From CAG-791 sp963591995 (GTDB lineage: Bacteria > Bacillota > Clostridia > Lachnospirales > Lachnospiraceae), in NCBI GenBank assembly GCA_963591995.1, contig CAVAUJ010000047.1, forward strand, positions 1-19,021: a stretch of DNA of 19,021 bases, in the 5' to 3' direction. The notes under the pieces were generated by a model. That model had not been told where the DNA came from. It made no database searches and was given only the letters and a program-made list of their open reading frames with translations. The translations under genes and the position numbers were made by a program. Below, piece by piece: positions 1 through 6,699 of the stretch (positions within the stretch are counted from its first letter, which is position 1; each line of letters opens with the position of its first letter).

Positions 1-40
1 ACATCCAAATTGTATCAGGACAATCTTTCATTTCACTTTC

Positions 41-83
41 AAAAAACGAGCAGAAATCTTACAGAATTGTAAGATTTCTGCTC
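41..83 (-). terminator. Intrinsic terminator of guaA
   Basis: The stem spans 48-83: 16 perfectly paired bases (48-63 with 68-83) around the 4-nt loop GAAT. Read on the minus strand it is followed by G and a run of six T (plus-strand A at 41-46), the classical Rho-independent layout. It lies about 107 nt beyond the guaA stop codon and closes that transcript. Confidence 0.9.
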
Positions 84-189
84 ACTTAAAATTTAACCAA
101 CATATGGTAATTGTTATCAATTTGTTATCAAAAGACTTCTTGAAGTGCCGCAAACCCGCATAAACGCTGGGTTCACGAAACATTTTTGT
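84..189. other. AT-rich spacer with direct repeats downstream of guaA
   Basis: No gene is seen here. The first 180 bases of the window are about 34% GC by my count, whereas the guaA coding sequence next to them is clearly GC-rich. Two copies of TTGTTATCAA lie at 111-120 and 122-131, one base apart. The 3' end of guaA is a known integration site for tyrosine-recombinase elements in several bacteria, so this spacer could be an attachment-site remnant. No integrase or second att copy is in the window, so this stays an inference. Confidence 0.3.
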
Positions 190-1740
190 TTATTCGAGCT
201 CGATGGTTCCCGGCGGCTTGCTCGTAAGATCATAGAGCACGCGGTTCACGCCCTTCACCTCATTGATGATTCGCCGCATACAGATCTGCAGCACGCTCCA
301 CGGAATTTCTGCGGATTCCGCCGTCATGAAATCTGACGTCAGAACCCCTCGCAGGGCCACGGCATAATCATACGTGCGGCCATCGCCCATGACGCCAACG
401 CTGCGCATGTTGGTCAGTGCAGCAAAGAACTGCCCCTTTCCCATATCGATGCCGCCCTTCTCCAGCTCCTCCCGGAAGATGGCATCGGCATCCTGTACGA
501 TGCGGACCTTCTGTGCCGTCACCTCGCCCACAATGCGCACGCCCAGTCCCGGTCCGGGGAACGGCTGCCGGAACACCAGTGCTCTGGGAAGTCCGAGCTC
601 CAGGCCGGTCCTGCGAACCTCATCCTTGAACAGGTCGCGCAGGGGCTCGACAATCTCCTTAAAGTCCACGTTCTTCGGCAGTCCTCCCACATTGTGATGT
701 GACTTGATCACGGCACTGCCGGAGCCGACGGCGCCGCTCTCCACAACGTCCGGATAAATCGTTCCCTGTGCCAGGAAATCCACCTGACCGATCTTTCTGG
801 CCTCCTCCTCGAAGACCTTGATGAACTCCGCGCCGATGATCTTGCGCTTCTGCTCCGGATCCTCCACACCGGCCAGCAGTTTATAAAACCGCTCTGCCGC
901 ATTGACACGTACAAAATTCAGTTCAAAATTACCCTTCGGCCCGAAAACCGCCTCTACCTCATCGCCCTCGTTTTTGCGAAGGAGACCGTGGTCTACGAAT
1001 ACACAGGTAAGCTGCCGGCCGACGGCCTTTGCCAGAAGTGCTGCTGCCACCGAGGAATCCACACCGCCGGAAAGACCCAGCAGAACCCTTCCGTCTCCGA
1101 TCTTCTCACGCAGCGCCCGGATGGTATCCTCTGCAAAGGATGCCATTTCCCAGCTGCCGCTGCAGCCGCAGATGCCGCGCACGAAGTTCCGCAGAATCTT
1201 CATTCCCTCTTCGGTATGCTCCACCTCCGGATGGAACTGCACTGCGTAAAGCTTCCGGTCCGGATCCTCCATCGCAGCCACCGGGCAATCCGCCGTGTGC
1301 GCCGTGATGTGAAAACCGGTCGGTACCTCCGCAATATAATCCGTATGGCTCATCCACACCGTGGATGCATTCTTCACGCCGTCGAACAGCGCGGATCCTG
1401 CATCGTCCACCTGCGTGTTCGTGTGTCCGTATTCACTGACGGGAGCCGTTGCCACCCTTCCTCCCAGACGATAGGCCATGAGCTGCGATCCATAGCAAAT
1501 TCCCAGGATCGGGACACCGATCTCGAACAGGTCCGCCGTGTACGTGGGAGAGGTCTCCTCATAAACACTGTTGGGGCCGCCCGTCAGAATGATGCCCTTC
1601 GGATGCATCGCCTTGAGCTTCTCCAGGGAAATGGTGTAGGGATGGATCTCGCAATACACCTGATTCTCACGAACTCTCCTGGCAATCAGCTGCTTATACT
1701 GTCCGCCGAAATCCAGCACGACGATCAATTCTCTTTCCAT
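190..1740 (-). CDS. guaA: GMP synthase (glutamine-hydrolysing)
   Basis: This cytosolic enzyme makes GMP from XMP, ATP and glutamine, the last step of guanine nucleotide synthesis. The 516-residue protein has the usual two-part layout. The N-terminal class I glutamine amidotransferase has its nucleophile at Cys82 (GICYGSQ) and the His170/Glu172 pair in FHPEVEH. The ATP pyrophosphatase domain has its P-loop SGGVDSS at about 224-230, followed by the C-terminal dimerisation domain. I chose the ATG at 1740 because GAAAGG sits 5 nt upstream; an in-frame GTG at 1746 would lie right against that site. The protein ends KPPGTIELE, whereas the family almost always ends TIEWE. No purine riboswitch is apparent upstream, and it may be read through from the NlpC/P60 gene 110 nt away. 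Its own terminator is at 41-83. Confidence 0.97.
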   Translation of the reverse strand: MERELIVVLDFGGQYKQLIARRVRENQVYCEIHPYTISLEKLKAMHPKGIILTGGPNSVYEETSPTYTADLFEIGVPILGICYGSQLMAYRLGGRVATAPVSEYGHTNTQVDDAGSALFDGVKNASTVWMSHTDYIAEVPTGFHITAHTADCPVAAMEDPDRKLYAVQFHPEVEHTEEGMKILRNFVRGICGCSGSWEMASFAEDTIRALREKIGDGRVLLGLSGGVDSSVAAALLAKAVGRQLTCVFVDHGLLRKNEGDEVEAVFGPKGNFELNFVRVNAAERFYKLLAGVEDPEQKRKIIGAEFIKVFEEEARKIGQVDFLAQGTIYPDVVESGAVGSGSAVIKSHHNVGGLPKNVDFKEIVEPLRDLFKDEVRRTGLELGLPRALVFRQPFPGPGLGVRIVGEVTAQKVRIVQDADAIFREELEKGGIDMGKGQFFAALTNMRSVGVMGDGRTYDYAVALRGVLTSDFMTAESAEIPWSVLQICMRRIINEVKGVNRVLYDLTSKPPGTIELE

Positions 1741-1794
1741 ACGCACCTTTCTCTTTTTCCGCTGCTGTCCTTATTGTCCTTCATGTCGTGGCAT

Positions 1795-1816
1795 CCGGAC
1801 ATTGCTGAATGTCCGG
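1795..1816. other. Intergenic hairpin between the NlpC/P60 gene and guaA
   Basis: A perfect 9-bp stem (1795-1803 with 1808-1816, arm CCGGACATT) with a 4-nt loop lies 35 nt beyond the NlpC/P60 stop codon. Neither strand has a T-run after it, so it is not a standard intrinsic terminator. It could stabilise or process an mRNA 3' end, or slow read-through into guaA. Confidence 0.5.
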
Positions 1817-1850
1817 TAATCGGATTGCGCGCATCTGCGTGCCCGTTTCC

Positions 1851-3161
1851 CTAATAAATCACTCTGCGGATGCAGATGTACGCCCGATAGGTCGCCGCAC
1901 TGTATTTGATGCCGGTCGCTGCCGTGCTCGCATGCACAACGGTGCCGTTTCCGATGTAAAGTGCGACATGTCCCGGGTAACAGATGATGTCTCCCGGTAA
2001 TGCATCGGCCAGAGAGTCAACCGCAACTCCGGCGCTTCTCTGTGAGGAATCGGTTCGTCCGATGGAATATCCGAAATGCGCATACACCAGAGAGGTGAAG
2101 CCGGAACAGTCGGTTCCGTTGGTCAGGCTGTTGCCGCCGTACACGTATGGATTGCCCACGAACTGGCACGCATAGCTGGCAACGGTCTGTCCCGACACGC
2201 CGCTCGAGTTCACCGGTGCCGAGGTGCTCGATGTAGAGCTCCCCTTTTCCTCGGAATCCTTCGTTGTATCCTCCGATGCGGTTTCTTCGGCAGCGGTCGT
2301 GTCACTGCTCTTTCCCGCAGCCGCTTCTGCCGCCTTCTTCGCCGCTTCCTCTGCGGCCTTCTGGGCTGCGGCCTGCCGTTCTGCCTCTGCCCTCGCTGCC
2401 TCCGCTTCCACAGCGGCCGAGAGTTCAGCATTCTGCGCCTTCAGCTGCGCAGCCAGCTCCTGAGCGGCAGCCTGCGCTTCCTCCAGCTGGGCGCTGATGT
2501 CCTCATTCTTGGCCTCCAGCTCATCGACCGTTTCCTGCAGAGCCTCCTGCTCACCCTCAAGGCCTCGCTTGGATTCCTCGTGCTCCGCCTTCTGCTCTTC
2601 CAGCTGCTGCTGAATCTCCGCTACCTGACGCTGCACTTCCTGAAACTCTTCCAGCTTCCTGCGGTCATACTCATAGAGCTGCTCAACGTAATCCACCTTG
2701 TTGAGGACATCCGAGAAGGACGTCGCCTTCATCAATATCTGCACGTAGGTGGCGTTCCCCTGCTCGTACATGTATTTGATGCGCCGCTTCATCGCCTCGT
2801 ATCTGGCCTCTTCGTCCGCCTTCGCCGCGTCGTATTCTTCCTGCTTCACCGCGATCTGATCCTCAAGATCCGCGATGGTCTCCTCCAGCATCTGAATGCT
2901 GGCCAGAATCTCCACCAGCTGCGAGTTCTTCTCCTCCAGCTCCGCGTTGATCGCCGCCTCCTGACTCTTCAAGCTGGAGGCCTCGCTCTGGGCTGCGTTC
3001 AGCTGATTCTTCGTTGCATTGGTTTTCTTCCGGAGGGCGTCTACACTCGATGCATGAACGCCCGCCGACGGACCGGCCGCCAGGACCAGTGCCAGCAGCA
3101 CGCCGATGCATCTTCTGCGGAACGCCCGATTCCTGTGATGTCTTCTAAAACGAATTGTCAT
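1851..3161 (-). CDS. Secreted coiled-coil NlpC/P60 peptidoglycan hydrolase (PcsB/CwlO type)
   Basis: This is probably a secreted cell-wall endopeptidase that cuts stem peptides during growth or division. The 436-residue protein starts with a basic stretch and a hydrophobic signal peptide (cleavage near the AGVHASS region, about residue 35). A long charged coiled coil follows to about residue 270, including the YMYEQGNATYVQILMKA segment typical of the PcsB/CwlO N-domain. An Ala/Glu/Lys- then Ser/Thr-rich linker leads to an NlpC/P60 domain from about 315 to the end. Catalytic residues are visible as Cys352 (TDCSGF), His398 (GHVALY) and His410 (VVHAS). PcsB/CwlO-type enzymes are known to be activated through FtsEX; no ftsEX is in this window. 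I chose the ATG at 3161, with AGGAAG upstream; a further upstream TTG at 3188 would extend the signal peptide without a good RBS. It lies 57 nt after asnS and may be co-transcribed with it. Confidence 0.9.
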   Translation of the reverse strand: MTIRFRRHHRNRAFRRRCIGVLLALVLAAGPSAGVHASSVDALRKKTNATKNQLNAAQSEASSLKSQEAAINAELEEKNSQLVEILASIQMLEETIADLEDQIAVKQEEYDAAKADEEARYEAMKRRIKYMYEQGNATYVQILMKATSFSDVLNKVDYVEQLYEYDRRKLEEFQEVQRQVAEIQQQLEEQKAEHEESKRGLEGEQEALQETVDELEAKNEDISAQLEEAQAAAQELAAQLKAQNAELSAAVEAEAARAEAERQAAAQKAAEEAAKKAAEAAAGKSSDTTAAEETASEDTTKDSEEKGSSTSSTSAPVNSSGVSGQTVASYACQFVGNPYVYGGNSLTNGTDCSGFTSLVYAHFGYSIGRTDSSQRSAGVAVDSLADALPGDIICYPGHVALYIGNGTVVHASTAATGIKYSAATYRAYICIRRVIY

Positions 3162-3218
3162 GAACCATACTTCCTGAATTACCTTCAAACCATCGTCTGC
3201 ACCAAGGGGAAGGTGGTA

Positions 3219-4622
3219 TTACAACTCACAGTTTCCGACGGTCCGGGGGAACGGCAGCACATCACGGATGTTCTCCATCCCGGTCAGATACATAATGGCA
3301 CGCTCGAAGCCGAGGCCAAAGCCGGCATGCCGCACCGAGCCATAGCGGCGCAGATCCAGGTAGAAGCCGTACTGGCTCTTATCCATGCCCAGCTCCTCCA
3401 TGCGTCTCTCAAGGATGGACAAATCATCCTCGCGCTGCGAGCCGCCGATGATCTCACCGATGCCCGGAACCAGACAATCGCAGGCTGCCACCGTCTTGCC
3501 GTCCGGATTCAGCTTCATATAGAACGCCTTGATGTCCTTCGGATAGTCGGTAACGAAAACCGGCCGTTTGAACTCCTTCTCCGTGAGGAACCGCTCGTGC
3601 TCCGTCTGCAGATCACAGCCCCAATAGACCTTGTTCTCAAATTCGTCGTTGTGCTGCTCCAGAATCTTTATCGCTTCCGTATAGGTGATTCTTCCGAAAT
3701 CCGAGGAGGCCACATGCTCCAGTCTCTCCAGAAGTCCCTTGTCCACAAACTGGTTGAAAAATGCCATCTCATCCGGCGCATTCTCCATGACATAGCGGAT
3801 GATGTATTTGAGCATGTCCTCGGCCAGCTTCATATCGTCTTCCAGATCCGCAAAACAGATCTCCGGCTCGATCATCCAGAACTCCGCAGCATGTCTGGTC
3901 GTGTTCGAGTTCTCCGCACGGAAGGTGGGGCCGAAGGTATATACGTTGCGGAATGCAAAGGCATAGGTCTCCACATCCAGCTGCCCGGACACCGTGAGAT
4001 TCGTAGGCTTCCCGAAGAAATCCTGCGAATAGTCCACACTGCCGTCTTCCTTGCGGGGAAGATTCTCCAGATCCAGTGTCGTCACCTGGAACATCTCTCC
4101 GGCGCCCTCTGCGTCACTCCCCGTAATCTCCGGAGCGTGTACATAGACGAAATCCCGCTCCTGGAAAAACCGGTGAATGGCGTAGGCTGCCAGGGAGCGT
4201 ACCCGCATCACTGCCTCAAAGGTATTGGTGCGCACGCGCAGATGCGGGATGGTCCGCAGATATTCGAAGGTGTGTCGCTTCTTCTGCAGCGGATAATCCG
4301 GCGTGGATTCTCCTTCCACCTCTGCCCGAAGAACCTGCATCTCCAGCGGCTGCTTGGCCTCCGGGGTTGCGACAATCTTTCCGACAACGATGATCGCCGC
4401 GCTGATGTTCAGCTTGGCCAACGTGGCAAAATCCGGAATCTCTGCCGAATAAACCAGCTGCAGATTTCGGAAGCAGGAGCCGTCATCCAGCGCAATAAAG
4501 CCGATGGACTTGGAATCACGGTTGGACTTGACCCATCCTGCCACCGTTACCTCGCGGTCATAATACTCCTCCGGTCTGGCGAAAATATCCCGGATCTCTG
4601 CAAGCTTATAGGTATCTCTCAT
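3219..4622 (-). CDS. asnS: Asparaginyl-tRNA synthetase
   Basis: This class IIb synthetase charges tRNA-Asn with asparagine in the cytosol. The 467-residue product has an N-terminal OB-fold anticodon-binding domain (about 20-110, beginning REVTVAGWVKSNRDSK). The class II catalytic core has motif 2 (FRAENSNTTRHAAEFW) and motif 3 (GFGLGFERAIMYLTG, from residue 434). The AENSNTTRH form of motif 2 is characteristic of AsnRS rather than AspRS. The ATG at 4622 follows GGGAGAGATGAG, a good RBS; a longer in-frame version starting at 4688 lacks family similarity in its first 22 residues. The length is normal for the family. The 148-nt gap upstream may hold its own promoter. Having AsnRS means the organism can charge tRNA-Asn directly and need not rely only on the GatCAB transamidation route. 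Confidence 0.97.
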   Translation of the reverse strand: MRDTYKLAEIRDIFARPEEYYDREVTVAGWVKSNRDSKSIGFIALDDGSCFRNLQLVYSAEIPDFATLAKLNISAAIIVVGKIVATPEAKQPLEMQVLRAEVEGESTPDYPLQKKRHTFEYLRTIPHLRVRTNTFEAVMRVRSLAAYAIHRFFQERDFVYVHAPEITGSDAEGAGEMFQVTTLDLENLPRKEDGSVDYSQDFFGKPTNLTVSGQLDVETYAFAFRNVYTFGPTFRAENSNTTRHAAEFWMIEPEICFADLEDDMKLAEDMLKYIIRYVMENAPDEMAFFNQFVDKGLLERLEHVASSDFGRITYTEAIKILEQHNDEFENKVYWGCDLQTEHERFLTEKEFKRPVFVTDYPKDIKAFYMKLNPDGKTVAACDCLVPGIGEIIGGSQREDDLSILERRMEELGMDKSQYGFYLDLRRYGSVRHAGFGLGFERAIMYLTGMENIRDVLPFPRTVGNCEL

Positions 4623-4663
4623 CTCATCTCTCCCACCCGGCGGACCACACGGAGCTGCAAGGG

Positions 4664-4683
4664 ATGCTGCTGTCTTGCAGCAT
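4664..4683. other. Stem-loop in the asnS 5' leader
   Basis: A perfect 7-bp stem (ATGCTGC at 4664-4670 with GCAGCAT at 4677-4683) and a 6-nt loop lie about 42 nt upstream of the asnS start. A short GGGGAACCCC palindrome follows at 4693-4702. I recognise no T-box consensus or other known riboswitch in this leader. Confidence 0.35.
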
Positions 4684-4719
4684 TGCATTGCCGGGGAACC
4701 CCTGCCCTGGTATATCGTC

Positions 4720-4748
4720 TGTATAACAACCGGCCGGATAACGCAGAA
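4720..4748 (-). promoter_or_regulatory. Possible extended -10 promoter for asnS
   Basis: On the minus strand TGTTATACA gives an extended -10 (TATACA at 4725-4720). A weak -35-like TTCTGC lies 17 nt upstream (4748-4743). It falls in the gap between the lipoprotein gene and asnS. The -35 match is poor, so this is only a candidate. Confidence 0.35.
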
Positions 4749-4770
4749 TCGTTGATACAGCTAGAATGTA

Positions 4771-5946
4771 CTACTTCTCCTCTGCGCTGTCTGCCGCACT
4801 GTCTTCTGTGCTTGCGCTGTCTTCCGTGCTCTCTTCTGTGCTTGCGCTGTCTTCCGTACTCTCTTCCTCATCGGAGGGCTCGCTGACGACAGCCTTCTTC
4901 TGCAGGAACTCCAGCACGTTCTGCAGCATCATGGATTCGCGTACCGACTCGGCATCCTCGTTCTTTTTGAATTCATCCACGCTGCTGTAACCGGCCTGCG
5001 CCGCATAACCGGACAGCTGCGTGTTGAACTCCGTGCGGGAGGGGTTCAGGTCCTCCCGATCCGCGATGACCTTCATGACCAGCAGCTCTTTGGCCGACTC
5101 CGTTGCATTGTCCGTGATGATCTGTTCCGGATCGTCCTCATCCGCTCCCAGGAAGGTCGTGAGAAAATCGTCCAGTTCCATGCCGTACTGTGTTGCATAG
5201 TTCGTATAATAGGTCTTCATGGACTCCGCCAGACGGTCAATCATCTCCTGCGGCGGATCCTGCGGATAGGTGCTGTTCTCCATGACATACTGCGCAGCCT
5301 TATCCTGCACGTCGCTGTCATAGGTGCTCTGCGCCTGCGACAGCAGCTGGTTGTAGACATAATCCTCGTACTCTTCCACCGTGGAAACGCCGTCAATGTT
5401 CCTGCTGACGACCCAGTCATCCGTCAGCTCCGGCGTCACCTTCTGCGAGATGGAATTCACCTTCACCGTGAACACAACTTCCTGACCGGCCAGATCCTCA
5501 TTGGAATAATCCTCCGGGAAGGTCAGATCCAAGTCGAACTCATCTCCCACCTTGTGGCCGATGATGCCGTCCTCAAAGCCATCGATAAGGGAACCCGAGC
5601 CGATGGTCAGATCGTATCCTTCCGCACTGCCGCCGTCGAAGGCCTCTCCGTCCTTCTTCCCGGTGTAGTCGATGTTGGCGATATCGCCCTCCTGCACATC
5701 CTCGCGATCCGTGATCTCTTCGTTGACCGCGGAGCTGCTGAGTTGGTACTGGATCACATACTCCAGATACGTATCGGAAACAGAGGGTGCGGACTCTTCC
5801 ACCGGAATCTGGTCATAATCACAGGGAACGGCGTAGTCCGAAGCCTTGATCCCGCTCAGATATGCCTGACTGCTCCCGCTGCAGCCCGCAAGAGAAACGG
5901 CCAGAAGAGCAGCTCCCGCCGCTGCGATGAGTCGTTGAATCTTCAT
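4771..5946 (-). CDS. Trigger-factor-like FKBP-type peptidyl-prolyl isomerase lipoprotein
   Basis: This is probably a membrane-anchored foldase working on secreted proteins outside the membrane. The 391-residue protein begins with a lipoprotein signal peptide; the lipobox is LAGC with Cys22 as the lipidated residue. An FKBP-like domain of the trigger-factor kind occupies about 86-167 (GDIANIDYTG to VKVNSIS). A helical trigger-factor-like C-domain runs to about 355. The tail of about 36 residues is almost all Glu, Asp, Ser, Thr and Ala and is encoded partly by a 30-bp tandem repeat. The ribosome-docking N-domain of true trigger factor is absent, replaced by the signal peptide and a short linker, so annotation as plain tig would mislead. 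The ATG at 5946 has AAAGGA upstream. Similar lipoproteins are known in Clostridia, but their clients are not established. Confidence 0.85.
   Translation of the reverse strand: MKIQRLIAAAGAALLAVSLAGCSGSSQAYLSGIKASDYAVPCDYDQIPVEESAPSVSDTYLEYVIQYQLSSSAVNEEITDREDVQEGDIANIDYTGKKDGEAFDGGSAEGYDLTIGSGSLIDGFEDGIIGHKVGDEFDLDLTFPEDYSNEDLAGQEVVFTVKVNSISQKVTPELTDDWVVSRNIDGVSTVEEYEDYVYNQLLSQAQSTYDSDVQDKAAQYVMENSTYPQDPPQEMIDRLAESMKTYYTNYATQYGMELDDFLTTFLGADEDDPEQIITDNATESAKELLVMKVIADREDLNPSRTEFNTQLSGYAAQAGYSSVDEFKKNEDAESVRESMMLQNVLEFLQKKAVVSEPSDEEESTEDSASTEESTEDSASTEDSAADSAEEK
4802..4861 (-). repeat. 30-bp in-frame tandem repeat, two copies
   Basis: The units 4802-4831 and 4832-4861 differ at one base (G at 4828, A at 4858). 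They encode two STEDSASTE-type decapeptides in the acidic C-terminal tail of the lipoprotein. The 30-bp period keeps frame, so copy-number change by slippage would lengthen or shorten the tail without disrupting the protein. Confidence 0.9.
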
Positions 5947-5982
5947 GAATTTCGATCCTTTCTGTGTAAAACAATGAATTAC

Positions 5983-6011
5983 AGTTTAGCACAATGTCTC
6001 CCCCCATTAAA
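5983..6011 (-). promoter_or_regulatory. Possible promoter of the FKBP-type lipoprotein gene
   Basis: Minus strand TGCTAAACT provides an extended -10 (TAAACT at 5988-5983). A weak -35-like TTTAAT lies 17 nt upstream (6011-6006). It is 37 nt from the start codon, in the divergent intergenic region shared with the rightward gene at 6138. Confidence 0.45.
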
Positions 6012-6022
6012 CCCCTTTTTCC

Positions 6023-6052
6023 TTGCCCTTCGAACGGGGCAGGTGTTATGAT
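6023..6052 (+). promoter_or_regulatory. Promoter of the small membrane protein gene
   Basis: TTGCCC (6023-6028) and TATGAT (6047-6052) are 18 nt apart, and a TG dinucleotide just before the latter gives an extended -10. An imperfect inverted repeat (TGCCC at 6024-6028, GGGCA at 6037-6041) around the palindrome TTCGAA lies between the two boxes and could be an operator. The start codon is about 80 nt downstream. Confidence 0.5.
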
Positions 6053-6079
6053 AAGCCATGCGTCACAGAAGATTTGCAG

Positions 6080-6116
6080 GTTACTGTACAGACGGTCGTA
6101 CCGGGTGAGCAGTAAC
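6080..6116 (+). other. Stem-loop leader just upstream of the RBS at 6123
   Basis: The arms GTTACTG (6080-6086) and CAGTAAC (6110-6116) pair perfectly and enclose a second small hairpin (CGGT at 6093-6096 with ACCG at 6100-6103). The AGGAGG of the downstream gene begins 6 nt after the outer stem. The structure could affect translation; it matches no riboswitch that I recognise. Confidence 0.45.
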
Positions 6117-6137
6117 AATTTCAGGAGGAGATTGCCC

Positions 6138-6620
6138 GTGAGTACGTCCCTTATCGTTGCCTTGGTTATCGCCGCCGTCCTCGTTGCCGGTATGGTAGGT
6201 CTGTATTTTCTCGGCAAGAAGATGCAGAAGAGACAGGCGGAACAGGAGCAGGCTGTGCAGGCCAATAAGCAGCCTGTCACCATGCTGATCATCGACAAGA
6301 AGAAGATGAAACTGAAGGAGTCCGGTCTGCCGCAGGCTGTGATCGATTCCACCCCCTGGTATCTGCGGCGCTCCAAGCTCCCCATCGTCAAGGCCAAGGT
6401 TGGTCCCCAGATCACGAATCTGGTGGCAGATGAACGTATTTTTGATGAGATTCCTGTGAAGAAGCAGGTGCGCGCCATGGTCAGCGGCATCTATATCGTG
6501 GAGGTAAAGGCCGCCCACGGACAGAAGCTTGAGAAGCCGGCCGCCAAGAAGAAGAACTTCATCGGTCGCTTTATGGACAAGGTGCGGGAGCTCGGAAGTG
6601 CCGGCCCCAGCAAGAAATGA
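6138..6620 (+). CDS. Small membrane-anchored protein of unknown function
   Basis: I do not recognise this family. The 160-residue product starts with one hydrophobic segment (about residues 4-26, LIVALVIAAVLVAGMVGLYF), then a basic and Gln/Glu-rich linker (KKMQKRQAEQEQ). A compact domain of about 85 residues follows, with TMLIIDKKKMKLKESGLP and PIVKAKVGPQ, and the tail is Lys-rich. No signal peptidase site is obvious, so it is probably a single-pass protein with its soluble part in the cytoplasm, inferred from the positive charge after the segment. I chose the GTG at 6138 because AGGAGG at 6123-6128 is ideally placed 9 nt upstream; upstream in-frame codons do not look coding. It is the only rightward gene, faces ispE, and has its own promoter and a strong terminator. 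Confidence 0.8.
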   Translation: MSTSLIVALVIAAVLVAGMVGLYFLGKKMQKRQAEQEQAVQANKQPVTMLIIDKKKMKLKESGLPQAVIDSTPWYLRRSKLPIVKAKVGPQITNLVADERIFDEIPVKKQVRAMVSGIYIVEVKAAHGQKLEKPAAKKKNFIGRFMDKVRELGSAGPSKK

Positions 6621-6639
6621 CGGTGTCTTTTGCATGATC

Positions 6640-6682
6640 AAAGGCTTCCGGAATCCTGCATGGATTTCGGAAGCCTTTTTTG
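6640..6682 (+). terminator. Strong intrinsic terminator between convergent genes
   Basis: A stem of about 17 bp (AAAGGCTTCCGGAATCC, 6640-6656, with its partner ending at about 6678; one G-U pair) is followed by a T-run on the plus strand. It ends the rightward gene 20 nt after its stop. In the opposite direction the stem is followed by only three T, so it may act weakly for ispE as well. No separate ispE terminator is seen. Confidence 0.9.
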
Positions 6683-6699
6683 TTTGCCGGCTCTGCCTT

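Noticed and set aside
1741..1850. Purine riboswitch or separate promoter for guaA
   Set aside because: No riboswitch-like three-way junction core and no convincing -35/-10 pair were found in the 110-nt gap.
2076..4886. 936-codon open frame on the plus strand opposite the NlpC/P60 gene and asnS
   Set aside because: It is antisense to two genes with clear family motifs and its product is low-complexity Leu/Arg/His-rich. The GC-rich codon use of the real genes (few TTA, CTA and TCA codons) leaves the opposite strand open by chance.
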